From: Gallionella sp.
Lineage (GTDB): Bacteria; Pseudomonadota; Gammaproteobacteria; Burkholderiales; Gallionellaceae
Direction: 5' to 3'
DNA: 64,000 nucleotides
Assembly (NCBI GenBank): GCA_028699065.1
Contig: JAQVVH010000001.1
Coordinates: 1,172,394-1,236,393 of the forward strand
Below, piece by piece: positions 11,724 to 20,437 of the stretch. The notes beneath the pieces are model-generated. The model was not told where the DNA came from. It worked only from the letters and a program-made list of their open reading frames with translations, and ran no database searches. A program made the position numbers and the translations under genes. Positions within the stretch are counted from its first letter, which is position 1. Every line of letters begins with the position of its first letter.

Positions 11724-13868
11724 ATGACACTTCTACAAGGCCTTAATTCCGAGCAGCGGGCCGCCGTCGAACTGCCGCCTCGCTCCGCGCTGATCCTTGC
11801 CGGCGCGGGCAGCGGCAAGACCCGTGTGCTCACCACGCGCATTGCCTGGCTGATCAGCACAGGGCAGGCCACGCCGTCCGGCATTCTCGCGGTGACCTTT
11901 ACCAACAAGGCATCGAAAGAGATGGTGACGCGCCTTACCGCGATGCTGCCGATCAATCCGCGCGGGATGTGGATCGGCACTTTTCACGGACTGTGTAACC
12001 GCATGCTGCGCGCGCATTACCGCGAGGCGAATCTGCCGCAGACGTTCCAGATTCTCGACAGCGGTGACCAGCTCTCGGCGATCAAGCGCCTGATGAAGGT
12101 TATGAATGTGGATGAGGAAAAATATCCGCCACGCGAAATGCAATGGTTCATCAGCGGCAACAAGGAAGAAGGCCTGCGCGCTCACGAGGTGGAAGCCTAT
12201 GATCCTTACACGCGGCGTAAGGTGGAGATTTTTGCCGAGTACGATGCCCAGTGCCAGCGCGAGGGCGTGGTGGATTTCTCCGAATTACTGCTGCGCTGTT
12301 ACGAGCTGCTGCAACGCAATGCGCAGCTGCGCGAACATTATCAGGCACGCTTCCGCCATATTCTGGTGGATGAGTTTCAGGACACCAATCCGCTGCAATA
12401 TCGCTGGCTCAAGCTGCTGGCCGGGCAGAACAACGCAATCTTTGCGGTGGGCGATGATGACCAGTCGATTTACGCCTTTCGCGGCGCGAACGTTGGCAAT
12501 ATGCAGGATTTGCTGCGCGATTTTCGCATCGAAAATGTCATCAAGCTGGAGCAGAACTACCGCTCCCACGGCAACATTCTGGATGCCGCGAACGCACTGA
12601 TCAGCCACAATCCCAATCGCCTGGGCAAGAATCTCTGGACCGATGCACACAAAGGTGAACAGATTCGCGTGTATGAGGCATCGACCGATATCGATGAAGC
12701 CGGTTTTATCGTGGAAGAGGTTCAGCAGCTGCGGCGCGAAGGCGTGAAGCTTGACGAGATTGCGCTGCTTTATCGTTCCAACGCCCAGTCGCGCGTGCTC
12801 GAACACGCACTGGTCTCGGCCGGACTTTCGTATCGCGTATATGGCGGGCTGCGCTTTTTCGAGCGCCAGGAAATCAAGCATGCGCTGGCCTATCTGCGCC
12901 TCATGGAAAACAGTGAGGACGACAATGCCCTGCTGCGCATCATCAATTTCCCTACGCGCGGAATCGGTGCGCGCAGCATCGAGCAATTGCAGGAAAGCGC
13001 GCGCCAGTTCAACACTTCACTGTTTGATGCGGCCGCTCGCGCGGGGGGCAAGGTTTCAGCCTTCGTTGCGCTGATCGAATCGCTGCGCGGCGCGATCAAA
13101 GATTTACCGCTGCCGGAAATCATCGATCATGTGCTGGAACACAGTGGTTTGCGCGGCCATTACGAAAACGAAAGATCGACAGCCTCGAAAAAACGCGAAG
13201 CGGAAGAGCGCCTCGAAAATCTGAACGAGCTTTTAAATGCAGCGACGCTATTCGTGCATGAAGCCGAAGATGACGGGTTGACGGCCTTCCTCACGCACGC
13301 GTCGCTTGAGTCGGGCGAGCATCAGGCGGGCGACAGCGAGGATGCACTGCATCTGATGACCGTGCACGCAGCCAAGGGATTGGAGTTTCACACAGTCTTT
13401 ATCACCGGGCTGGAGCAGGGCTTGTTTCCGCATCAGAACAGCATCGACAGCGGTGAGGTGGATGAGGAGCGTCGCCTTATGTACGTGGCCATTACCCGTG
13501 CGCGCCGCCGACTGTATCTGAGTTTTGCGCAGAGTCGCATGCTGCATGGCCAGGTGCATTACGGCATGGCGTCGAGCTTCCTGCGTGAATTGCCGGAGGC
13601 TTTGCTGCACTGGCTCACGCCGCGCTTTGCGGCTGCAAAACCTGCGACACGTGAGACGGAGAGCTATCTGGCGGCTTTTGGCGCGGCGGCCCCCGCAGCC
13701 CCGGCGGCCCTGTGGCGCGCGGGTCAGCGCGTGTTCCACCAGAAATTTGGCGAGGGCACGATTACCGGTGTGGAAGGCGGCGGCAGCGACGGCCGGGTGC
13801 AGGTCAATTTCAAACATGCCGGCAGCAAATGGCTGGCCCTGGAATATGCCAAGCTCACGGCCGTGTGA
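11724..13868 (+). CDS. uvrD: DNA helicase II UvrD
   Basis: A 714-residue superfamily 1A 3'-5' helicase acting in nucleotide excision and mismatch repair. Motifs: Walker A AGAGSGKT (26-33), VDEFQDT (motif II), GDDDQSIYAFRGA (III), EQNYRS (IV), VHAAKGLEF (V) and VAITRARRRLYLS (VI). The C-terminal Tudor-like tail (FGEGTITGVEGGG ... WLALEYAKL) is the one found in UvrD rather than Rep. There is only an 11-nt gap after the prkB terminator, so its promoter must lie within or just after that hairpin or be read through. Confidence 0.96.
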   Translation: MTLLQGLNSEQRAAVELPPRSALILAGAGSGKTRVLTTRIAWLISTGQATPSGILAVTFTNKASKEMVTRLTAMLPINPRGMWIGTFHGLCNRMLRAHYREANLPQTFQILDSGDQLSAIKRLMKVMNVDEEKYPPREMQWFISGNKEEGLRAHEVEAYDPYTRRKVEIFAEYDAQCQREGVVDFSELLLRCYELLQRNAQLREHYQARFRHILVDEFQDTNPLQYRWLKLLAGQNNAIFAVGDDDQSIYAFRGANVGNMQDLLRDFRIENVIKLEQNYRSHGNILDAANALISHNPNRLGKNLWTDAHKGEQIRVYEASTDIDEAGFIVEEVQQLRREGVKLDEIALLYRSNAQSRVLEHALVSAGLSYRVYGGLRFFERQEIKHALAYLRLMENSEDDNALLRIINFPTRGIGARSIEQLQESARQFNTSLFDAAARAGGKVSAFVALIESLRGAIKDLPLPEIIDHVLEHSGLRGHYENERSTASKKREAEERLENLNELLNAATLFVHEAEDDGLTAFLTHASLESGEHQAGDSEDALHLMTVHAAKGLEFHTVFITGLEQGLFPHQNSIDSGEVDEERRLMYVAITRARRRLYLSFAQSRMLHGQVHYGMASSFLRELPEALLHWLTPRFAAAKPATRETESYLAAFGAAAPAAPAALWRAGQRVFHQKFGEGTITGVEGGGSDGRVQVNFKHAGSKWLALEYAKLTAV

Positions 13869-13881
13869 GGGTGTGGCGGAG

Positions 13882-14322
13882 GTGCGCCTGCGTCTGATTG
13901 TCGGGAGTTATGCGCGGCTCACGGGTCGGGCGTTGCTGGACTCCGAGGTCGGCGCGTCGGATTTGCGCGAGGCTTTGTGGCAGGCCCCACGGGCTATCGT
14001 CGCGCACGGCACCGAGACCGATCCGGTATTTTTCTATGGCAACCAGCGGGCACTGGAATTGTTTGAAATGAGTTTTGAACAATTCGCCCGCTTGCCTTCG
14101 CGCCTGTCGGCGGAGCCGCTGGCCCAAGCCGCACGCGAGAAACTGCTGGCCGAGGTAAGCCGGCGCGGCTATATCGAGGATTACAGTGGGATGCGTGTTG
14201 CGAGCAGCGGACGCCGCTTTATGATCACCGGCGCAACCGTCTGGAATTTACTGGACGAGGCAGGTATTTATCATGGTCAGGCCGCGGTCTTTGTTCCGGC
14301 TTCGAGCTGCACCGGCAGTTAG
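13882..14322 (+). CDS. MEKHLA-domain protein
   Basis: About 146 residues matching the bacterial stand-alone MEKHLA domain, a PAS-like fold: HGTETDPVFFYGN, LELFEMSFEQFARLPSR, RRGYIEDYSGMRVASSGRR and ATVWNLLDEAGIYHGQA. No ATG is in the right place; a GTG at 13882 (about 10 nt after GAGGG) or a GTG at 13873 is the likely start. It follows uvrD by 13 nt and is probably cotranscribed. The ligand and role are unknown. Confidence 0.85.
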   Translation: MRLRLIVGSYARLTGRALLDSEVGASDLREALWQAPRAIVAHGTETDPVFFYGNQRALELFEMSFEQFARLPSRLSAEPLAQAAREKLLAEVSRRGYIEDYSGMRVASSGRRFMITGATVWNLLDEAGIYHGQAAVFVPASSCTGS

Positions 14323-14325
14323 ACG

Positions 14326-14820
14326 CTATTCAGCTGGCGGCGGAAATTTAGCTGCACATTTGTCTGAGACTTCGCGGTTGGCCGCCTGTCCGATTGCGCT
14401 GAATTCCAGCACGGCCGTCACCAGCACGAAAATCAGCGCGGGGATAACCGCGATACGTGTCAGTGCTGTCCAGAGAATATGGGCCATGCTGGCATTATCT
14501 GCGGTCAGACTGACGAGCCAACCGATCAGCACCAGCGTTCCGGAAATCGCATAGCCCAGCAGCAGCAGTTTGGCCCGGTTGAAACACAGGCGCCAGTGCA
14601 TATTGACGAACCAGCGGGCGGGGCGACGGCTGCGCAGAAAGATATAGGCGATCAGGCTGCCGGTCAGCAACAGCGGGACCAGCAGACCGAGCATGCCGAG
14701 TTTGAGTGCAATAACCGCCGGGGTCATCAACAGATTAACCATCAGCACACCGGCGATGTACAAATTATGCGGCTGCTGGGCTTTGCGAACATCCAGAGAC
14801 GTGGCTTGGGGGTAACGCAT
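14326..14820 (-). CDS. Conserved membrane protein of unknown function
   Basis: A 164-residue protein with about four hydrophobic segments (around 20-60 in two stretches, then around 85-135), a basic loop LRSRRPARWFVNMHWRLCFNRAK between the two pairs, and a hydrophilic tail. I do not recognise a named family. It starts 2 nt after the stop of the BPSS1780-type gene and runs convergent to the MEKHLA gene. Confidence 0.75.
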   Translation of the reverse strand: MRYPQATSLDVRKAQQPHNLYIAGVLMVNLLMTPAVIALKLGMLGLLVPLLLTGSLIAYIFLRSRRPARWFVNMHWRLCFNRAKLLLLGYAISGTLVLIGWLVSLTADNASMAHILWTALTRIAVIPALIFVLVTAVLEFSAIGQAANREVSDKCAAKFPPPAE

Positions 14821-14821
14821 G

Positions 14822-15568
14822 TCAATTTCCTTCGGTTGTGTTTTCCAGCGGGCGAGTGTCCGGAATGAATATTTGCCGATAGCTCGCGTACATGGAGGTG
14901 AAAACAATCGGCAGCAGTATTAGCCAGCCCAGCATCATCGGCATACTGGCCAGTACGCCCAGGAACAGCAGAGTGGCCCCATAAACCAGCATCGGGGCAA
15001 AATTCGCCAGGAAGCCATGCAGGCTGAGCTTGAGTGCGGCGACGGGCGGGACACCGTTGAAATAAACCAGCATGGGGGCGAATTGCATGGCCATCATCAG
15101 GACGGCGAAAAGTGCCAGTCCCACGAGCGCGGAAAGTCCGGCGCCGGTAATGGCCTGAGCCAGGATTTGCGGATCTTCCGGCGGCTGGCCGCTCATCAGC
15201 AGACTGACCAGCGTACCCCCGCCGATCAGCATCATGACGCCGAAAATCAGGAATTGGCCAACCAGCGATACGCCACCCAGCGTGACCAGCTGCGCAGTCT
15301 GCCGGCGGAAACCGTTCAGCAGATGCGGCAGTTCCAATTCGTCATCCTGTTCCAGTGCCCGACAGCCGCTCATCAATCCGGCAATGACCACGGGCATTAA
15401 CAGGCTGGCCAGCGGTTCGCCAACGACGGGTACGGCCGACAATCCCGCAGCTGCAAAAAAACAGATCACCAGCAGAACCACCCAGAGCAGCGGCGCTTTC
15501 ATGAATAGCGCATAGCCCTGTTTCAGCCATTGCCAGCCACTGCCGGCGGGCAAGCGTTGATAGTTCAT
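14822..15568 (-). CDS. BPSS1780-family membrane protein
   Basis: A 248-residue protein opening with LPAGSGWQWLKQGYALFMKAPLLW, which is the signature N-terminus of the BPSS1780 family, followed by six or so membrane helices rich in Gly and Leu. Function unknown. Its ATG overlaps the thrB stop by 4 nt, so it belongs to the thrB operon. Confidence 0.85.
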   Translation of the reverse strand: MNYQRLPAGSGWQWLKQGYALFMKAPLLWVVLLVICFFAAAGLSAVPVVGEPLASLLMPVVIAGLMSGCRALEQDDELELPHLLNGFRRQTAQLVTLGGVSLVGQFLIFGVMMLIGGGTLVSLLMSGQPPEDPQILAQAITGAGLSALVGLALFAVLMMAMQFAPMLVYFNGVPPVAALKLSLHGFLANFAPMLVYGATLLFLGVLASMPMMLGWLILLPIVFTSMYASYRQIFIPDTRPLENTTEGN

Positions 15569-16527
15569 TCGTTTCCTTCCACGGTTAAATTCAGGGCCTG
15601 CGGACGGGCAATGTGCTGCCGCAGGATGCGCTCGAAATGTTCCGGATCATGCGCATTGACCAGCTCGCCGTCGCGCGGCAGGTGCAGATCATACAGGCGC
15701 GACAGCCAGAATCGCAGTGCGGCGAGGCGCAGCAGCATCGGCCAGGCGGCTTGTTCGGTGGTTTGCAAGGGGCGCACGGCGTGGTAAGCCGTGACGAGTG
15801 CCTGCGCGCGCGCATCGTCCAGACGACTGTTACCGTTGTCGATGCACCAGTCATTTACGGTAATCGCCAAGTCATACAACAAAGCGTCACTGCAGGCGAA
15901 ATAAAAATCGATCAGACCGCCCACGCGATCGTCTTCCAGCAGGACGTTGTCACGGAACAGGTCGGCGTGGATCACGCCCTGCGGCAGATTGCGCCACTCC
16001 TGCCCGGCATGCGCTGCAACTTCGCTGTCGAGCAGGGCGATTTGCATCGCGTTTAGAAAAGGTTTGACCTGTGGGGCGGTGAGTGTGCGCCAGCGGGTAC
16101 CGCGCGGATTCGGCATCATTTGGTTGAAGCTTTGGCCGGCGATGTGCATCTGTGCGAGCATCGCGCCGACCGCGGCACATTGCGCCGGGTTGGGTCGCGT
16201 CACGGATTTCCCCGCAAGCCGCGTGGCAATGCAGACAGGCTTGCCGTTCAGCGAGCTCAGTAGCTGGTTCCGCCGGTTCGCCATCGGGCTGGGGCACGGA
16301 ATGCCGTGACGCGACAGATGCGCCATGAGATTCAGATAAAAGGGCAATTCGTCCGCGGTGAGCTTTTCAAACAGCGTCAGGACGAAGCGGCCGTTGGCGG
16401 TGGTGACGAAATAATTGGTGTTTTCGATACCGGATGCAATGCCCTGCATTTCCAGAAGCCGGCCCAGCGAAAACTCACCCAACCAGGCGGTGAGCTCCGC
16501 CTCCGAGACGGGGGTAAATACAGCCAT
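15565..16527 (-). CDS. thrB: Homoserine kinase (ThrB2, APH-fold type)
   Basis: A 320-residue homoserine kinase of the aminoglycoside-phosphotransferase fold used by betaproteobacteria, not the GHMP type of enterics. It starts MAVFTPVSEAELTAWL; the catalytic loop is VIHADLFRDN and the metal-binding segment GGLIDFYFACSD. It phosphorylates homoserine for threonine synthesis. The start at 16527 is chosen because it begins the family core, 1 nt from the DUF2782 stop. Confidence 0.95.
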   Translation of the reverse strand: MAVFTPVSEAELTAWLGEFSLGRLLEMQGIASGIENTNYFVTTANGRFVLTLFEKLTADELPFYLNLMAHLSRHGIPCPSPMANRRNQLLSSLNGKPVCIATRLAGKSVTRPNPAQCAAVGAMLAQMHIAGQSFNQMMPNPRGTRWRTLTAPQVKPFLNAMQIALLDSEVAAHAGQEWRNLPQGVIHADLFRDNVLLEDDRVGGLIDFYFACSDALLYDLAITVNDWCIDNGNSRLDDARAQALVTAYHAVRPLQTTEQAAWPMLLRLAALRFWLSRLYDLHLPRDGELVNAHDPEHFERILRQHIARPQALNLTVEGNE

Positions 16528-16528
16528 T

Positions 16529-16861
16529 TCAGAACGTGTGAATAATCCAGCGCGGAACCCGCAATCCGGAATCCAACCCCTCCTGCCGCACAAACTTTCC
16601 GTCGCCCCGGTCATCAACCAGATAGTAGGGTACCCCGTGCTTCGGGGTGACTTTGATCATGTACAGCCGGCCGTTGATGCGATATTCCTCGACGGTTTGC
16701 TCGGTCTCCTTGGTGATGGTGACCTGCGGTTCCTCGGGGGGCGCCTCATCGGGTTCAAACGCGGGTGGCGGCGCCAGCGGCTCCAGATTGGGCGGAACGG
16801 GATCCTGGGCAAACGCGGCCGACGAAAGGCTGCCCAGCAGTATGAAAGTCAGGAGGCGCAT
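16529..16861 (-). CDS. Secreted DUF2782 protein
   Basis: A 110-residue protein with a clear signal peptide (1-18, cut after AFA), a Pro/Glu-rich linker and a C-terminal DUF2782 domain (EYRINGRLYMIKVTP, GVPYYLVDDRGDG). Members are found beside polA/thrB in betaproteobacteria. Function unknown; periplasmic location inferred. Confidence 0.88.
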   Translation of the reverse strand: MRLLTFILLGSLSSAAFAQDPVPPNLEPLAPPPAFEPDEAPPEEPQVTITKETEQTVEEYRINGRLYMIKVTPKHGVPYYLVDDRGDGKFVRQEGLDSGLRVPRWIIHTF

Positions 16862-16941
16862 CGCAGAAACCCTGCAGAGTTGAAGTGGCTGCATTTTAGC
16901 CGATTTTGCGGCATCGCCCGATAATCTATGTGCGAGCGTAT

Positions 16942-17658
16942 CTACAGGTAAAGTTGCCGTTCGCGCTCGGCTTCCGAGGGGCCGAAGCCGCGCGATTCGT
17001 AATGCTTGAAAATCGCGCTGACGATGGCTTCGGGATCATCGATGAGCTGCACCAGATCCAGATCTTCCGCACCGATCATTTGTTCTTCCAACAGCGTGTT
17101 GCGAATCCAGTCCAGCATGCCCCCCCAGAATTTACTGCCGACCAGAATGATGGGAATACGCCGCGATTTGCCGGTTTGCACTAGTGTGAGCGCTTCCATG
17201 AGTTCGTCCAGCGTGCCGAAGCCGCCGGGCATGACGACATAGGCGCTCGCAAATTTCACGAACATGACTTTGCGTGCAAAGAAATGCTGGAAGGTCTGGC
17301 TGATGTTCTGATAGTGATTACTCACCTGCTCGTGCGGCAATTGGATGTTCAGGCCGATGCTGGGGGATTTGCCGTAATACGCGCCCTTGTTCGCGGCCTC
17401 CATGATGCCGGGGCCGCCGCCGGAGATGACCGAAAACCCGGCATCGGAAAGCTGCCGCGCAATCTCTTCGGTCAGTTTGTAATAGGGGTGATCCGGCTTG
17501 GTTCGCGCGCTGCCAAAAATGCTGACGGCGGGATGAATGCTGTTGAGGCGGTCGGTCGCCGCGACAAACTCTGACATAATCCCGAAAACACGCCAGGCTT
17601 CTTTTGAATCCCAGGATTCCGGATTGGCCGGTGCGGGCAGTTTTGACAGCGAATTCAT
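16942..17658 (-). CDS. LOG-family (TIGR00730) nucleoside 5'-monophosphate phosphoribohydrolase-like protein
   Basis: A 238-residue Rossmann-fold protein with the two LOG motifs, ISGGGPGIMEAANKGA and VMPGGFGTLDELMEALTL. LOG enzymes split the base from nucleoside 5'-monophosphates. The longer N-terminus (about 45 residues before SIFGSARTKP) is typical of the type II subgroup. It diverges from polA, with only 24 nt between the two starts. Confidence 0.92.
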   Translation of the reverse strand: MNSLSKLPAPANPESWDSKEAWRVFGIMSEFVAATDRLNSIHPAVSIFGSARTKPDHPYYKLTEEIARQLSDAGFSVISGGGPGIMEAANKGAYYGKSPSIGLNIQLPHEQVSNHYQNISQTFQHFFARKVMFVKFASAYVVMPGGFGTLDELMEALTLVQTGKSRRIPIILVGSKFWGGMLDWIRNTLLEEQMIGAEDLDLVQLIDDPEAIVSAIFKHYESRGFGPSEAERERQLYL

Positions 17659-17682
17659 GCAATCACCCTCGTGCGGAACACA

Positions 17683-20418
17683 ATGAAAAGATTACTTCTG
17701 GTGGACGGTTCATCATTTCTTTACCGTGCCTTTCACGCCATGCCGGATTTACGCAATCGCGACGGGTTTCCGACCGGCGCGATCTACGGCATGCTCAACA
17801 TGCTGCGCAAGCTACGCCACGACTTTCCGGCGGATTATAGCCTGTGCGTCTTCGATGCCAAGGGTAAAACCTTTCGCGACGATTGGTATCCGGAATACAA
17901 GGCCCAGCGACCGTCCATGCCGGAAGACCTTGCCCGCCAGATCGAACCGCTGCAGCAGGCAATCATGGCCGCCGGCTGGAATGTGCTCGCCCAGGAAGGC
18001 GTCGAGGCGGACGATGTGATCGGCACCCTGGCACAGCAGGCTGCGCGCGATGGTGTGGCCTGCGTGGTCGCGACCGGCGACAAGGATTTGGCGCAGCTGG
18101 TCGATGCGCATGTCACGCTGGTCAACACCATGAATAACGAAGTGCTGGACGTGGCGGGCGTTACCGCCAAATTTGGCGTTCCGCCCGAGCGCATCCTCGA
18201 TTTTCTGACGCTGACCGGCGACGCGGTGGACAACGTGCCCGGCGTGGCCAAATGCGGTCCGAAGACCGCCGTCAAATGGCTTTCGGAATATGGTTCACTG
18301 GATAATCTGGTCGCGCATGCCGATGCCGTTAAAGGGGTGGTGGGCGGCAACTTGCGTGCGGCGCTGGATTGGCTGCCGCAGGCGCGGCGGCTACTCACGG
18401 TGAAATGCGATGTCGAATTGCCGCAGCCCTACGATGCGCTGGTCGCGCCGGACAGTGATCCGGAAAAACTGCGCGAGTTGTATGAGCGTTTTGGCTTCAA
18501 AACCTGGCTGCGCGAGCTGTCTTCCGGCGTTGCGTCCGCCCAGCCAGAAGTGTTGCCGCCGGAAAATACAGGGCAGCAGGATTTTTTCGGGGAAGATGCG
18601 CAGCGCAACGACACGTCCCGGTATGAATTGTTGCTGACCGAAGCGCAGCTTGATGTCTGGATGGAAAAGCTGCTGGCCGCCGATATCGTGTCGCTGGACA
18701 CCGAGACGACCGGCTTGGACGTGATGAATGCGCAGCTGGTCGGCATTTCATTCGCAATCCAGCCGCAGCATGCCGCGTATCTGCCGCTGGCGCACGTCTA
18801 TCCGGGCGCGCCGGAGCAGCTCAATCGCGAGGCCGTGCTGCACAAACTCGCGCCCTGGCTGGAAAGCCAGACGCACAAAAAGGTCGGCCAGAATCTCAAA
18901 TACGATCTGCATATTTTTGCCAACCACGGCATCCGGCTCGCGGGGATTTACGACGACACGCTGCTGGAATCCTATGTGCTGGAAAGCCACAAGCCGCACG
19001 AACTGGGCAGTCTGGCGCTACGTCATCTTGGGCTTTCCACGATCAGTTATACCGATGTGGTGGGCAAAGGCGCCAAGCAGATTTGTTTTGATCAGGTCGA
19101 TCTGGAGACGGCGGGTCGTTACGCCGCCGAGGACGCCGACATCACGCTGCGTGTGCATCGCGAATTCGCGCCGGAAATCGCGGCACATGCGGGTTTGCAA
19201 TATGTCTACCGAGACATTGAACTGCCGGCGCTGCACGTGTTGCAAACAATGGAGCGTCAGGGCGTGTTGCTCGATACCGCGCTGTTACAAGTGCAGAGCC
19301 GCGAACTTGGCGAGAAGCTGCTCGCACTGGAGACGCGGGCGCACGAGGCTGCCGGACAACCGTTCAATCTGAATTCACCGAAACAGATTCAGGAAATTCT
19401 GTTCGAAAAACTCGGGCTGCCGGTGAAAAAGAAGACGCCGGGGGGCACGCCTTCCACCGATGAGGAGGTCTTGCAGGAGCTCGCGCTGGATTATCCCCTG
19501 CCGAAAATTCTGCTCGACTATCGCGGCCTCGCGAAACTCAAATCCACCTACACCGACAAATTACCGCTCATGGTCAACCGCCGGACCGGGCGTGTGCATA
19601 CCAGCTATTCGCAAGCGGTGGCGGTGACCGGCCGTTTGGCTTCCAGCGATCCGAACCTGCAGAACATTCCCGTCCGAACCGCCGAAGGGCGCCGCATCCG
19701 CGAGGCCTTCATTGCGCCGTCCGGGTGCCGTATCGTCTCGGCGGATTACTCGCAAATCGAACTGCGCATCATGGCGCATCTTTCGGGGGACACCGGCTTG
19801 CTGCGTGCCTTTGCCAACGGCGAAGATGTGCATCGCGCTACGGCGGCCGAGATATTCATGGTCACCCCCGAGGAAGTGGACAGCGAGCAGCGCCGCTACG
19901 CCAAGGTCATCAATTTTGGTTTGATCTACGGTATGTCAGCCTTCGGGTTGGCGCGCCAGCTGGGTATCGAGCGCGCCGCCGCGCAGGCCTACATCGACCG
20001 ATATTTTGCACGCTATCCCGGTGTGGCCGACTACATGCAGCGCACGCGCGAGCAGGCCAAGCGTCAGGGCTATGTGGAAACCGTTTTTGGCCGGCGCCTG
20101 TGGCTTCCTGATATCAATGCGGCCAATGGCATGAAGCGTCAGGCCGCCGAACGCGCGGCGATCAATGCACCGATGCAGGGTACGGCTGCCGATCTGATCA
20201 AGCTAGCGATGATTGCTGTGCAGCACTGGCTGGAAGAGGAGGGATTGCAGAGCCGTCTGATCATGCAGGTGCATGATGAACTGGTGCTCGAAACTCCTGA
20301 AAATGAACTGGCGCGGGTGCAGGAAAAACTGCGCGCACTGATGTGTCACGTCGCCTTGCTCGATGTGCCGCTGGAAGTCGGTATCGGTACGGGTAGCAAC
20401 TGGGAGGCGGCACATTAA
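17683..20418 (+). CDS. polA: DNA polymerase I
   Basis: PolA (911 residues) with all three domains: 5'-nuclease (about 1-290, with EADDVIGTLA and VATGDKDLAQLV), 3'-5' exonuclease with an intact SLDTETTGLD site, and family A polymerase (SADYSQIELRIMAHLSGD, RYAKVINFGLIYGMSAFG, MQVHDELVLE). It fills gaps after Okazaki processing and repair. The start at 17683 begins MKRLLLVDGSSFLYRAF. Its promoter must lie inside the divergent LOG gene because only 24 nt separate them. Confidence 0.98.
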   Translation: MKRLLLVDGSSFLYRAFHAMPDLRNRDGFPTGAIYGMLNMLRKLRHDFPADYSLCVFDAKGKTFRDDWYPEYKAQRPSMPEDLARQIEPLQQAIMAAGWNVLAQEGVEADDVIGTLAQQAARDGVACVVATGDKDLAQLVDAHVTLVNTMNNEVLDVAGVTAKFGVPPERILDFLTLTGDAVDNVPGVAKCGPKTAVKWLSEYGSLDNLVAHADAVKGVVGGNLRAALDWLPQARRLLTVKCDVELPQPYDALVAPDSDPEKLRELYERFGFKTWLRELSSGVASAQPEVLPPENTGQQDFFGEDAQRNDTSRYELLLTEAQLDVWMEKLLAADIVSLDTETTGLDVMNAQLVGISFAIQPQHAAYLPLAHVYPGAPEQLNREAVLHKLAPWLESQTHKKVGQNLKYDLHIFANHGIRLAGIYDDTLLESYVLESHKPHELGSLALRHLGLSTISYTDVVGKGAKQICFDQVDLETAGRYAAEDADITLRVHREFAPEIAAHAGLQYVYRDIELPALHVLQTMERQGVLLDTALLQVQSRELGEKLLALETRAHEAAGQPFNLNSPKQIQEILFEKLGLPVKKKTPGGTPSTDEEVLQELALDYPLPKILLDYRGLAKLKSTYTDKLPLMVNRRTGRVHTSYSQAVAVTGRLASSDPNLQNIPVRTAEGRRIREAFIAPSGCRIVSADYSQIELRIMAHLSGDTGLLRAFANGEDVHRATAAEIFMVTPEEVDSEQRRYAKVINFGLIYGMSAFGLARQLGIERAAAQAYIDRYFARYPGVADYMQRTREQAKRQGYVETVFGRRLWLPDINAANGMKRQAAERAAINAPMQGTAADLIKLAMIAVQHWLEEEGLQSRLIMQVHDELVLETPENELARVQEKLRALMCHVALLDVPLEVGIGTGSNWEAAH

Positions 20419-20437
20419 CCAAGCTGCCGGAATTTAT

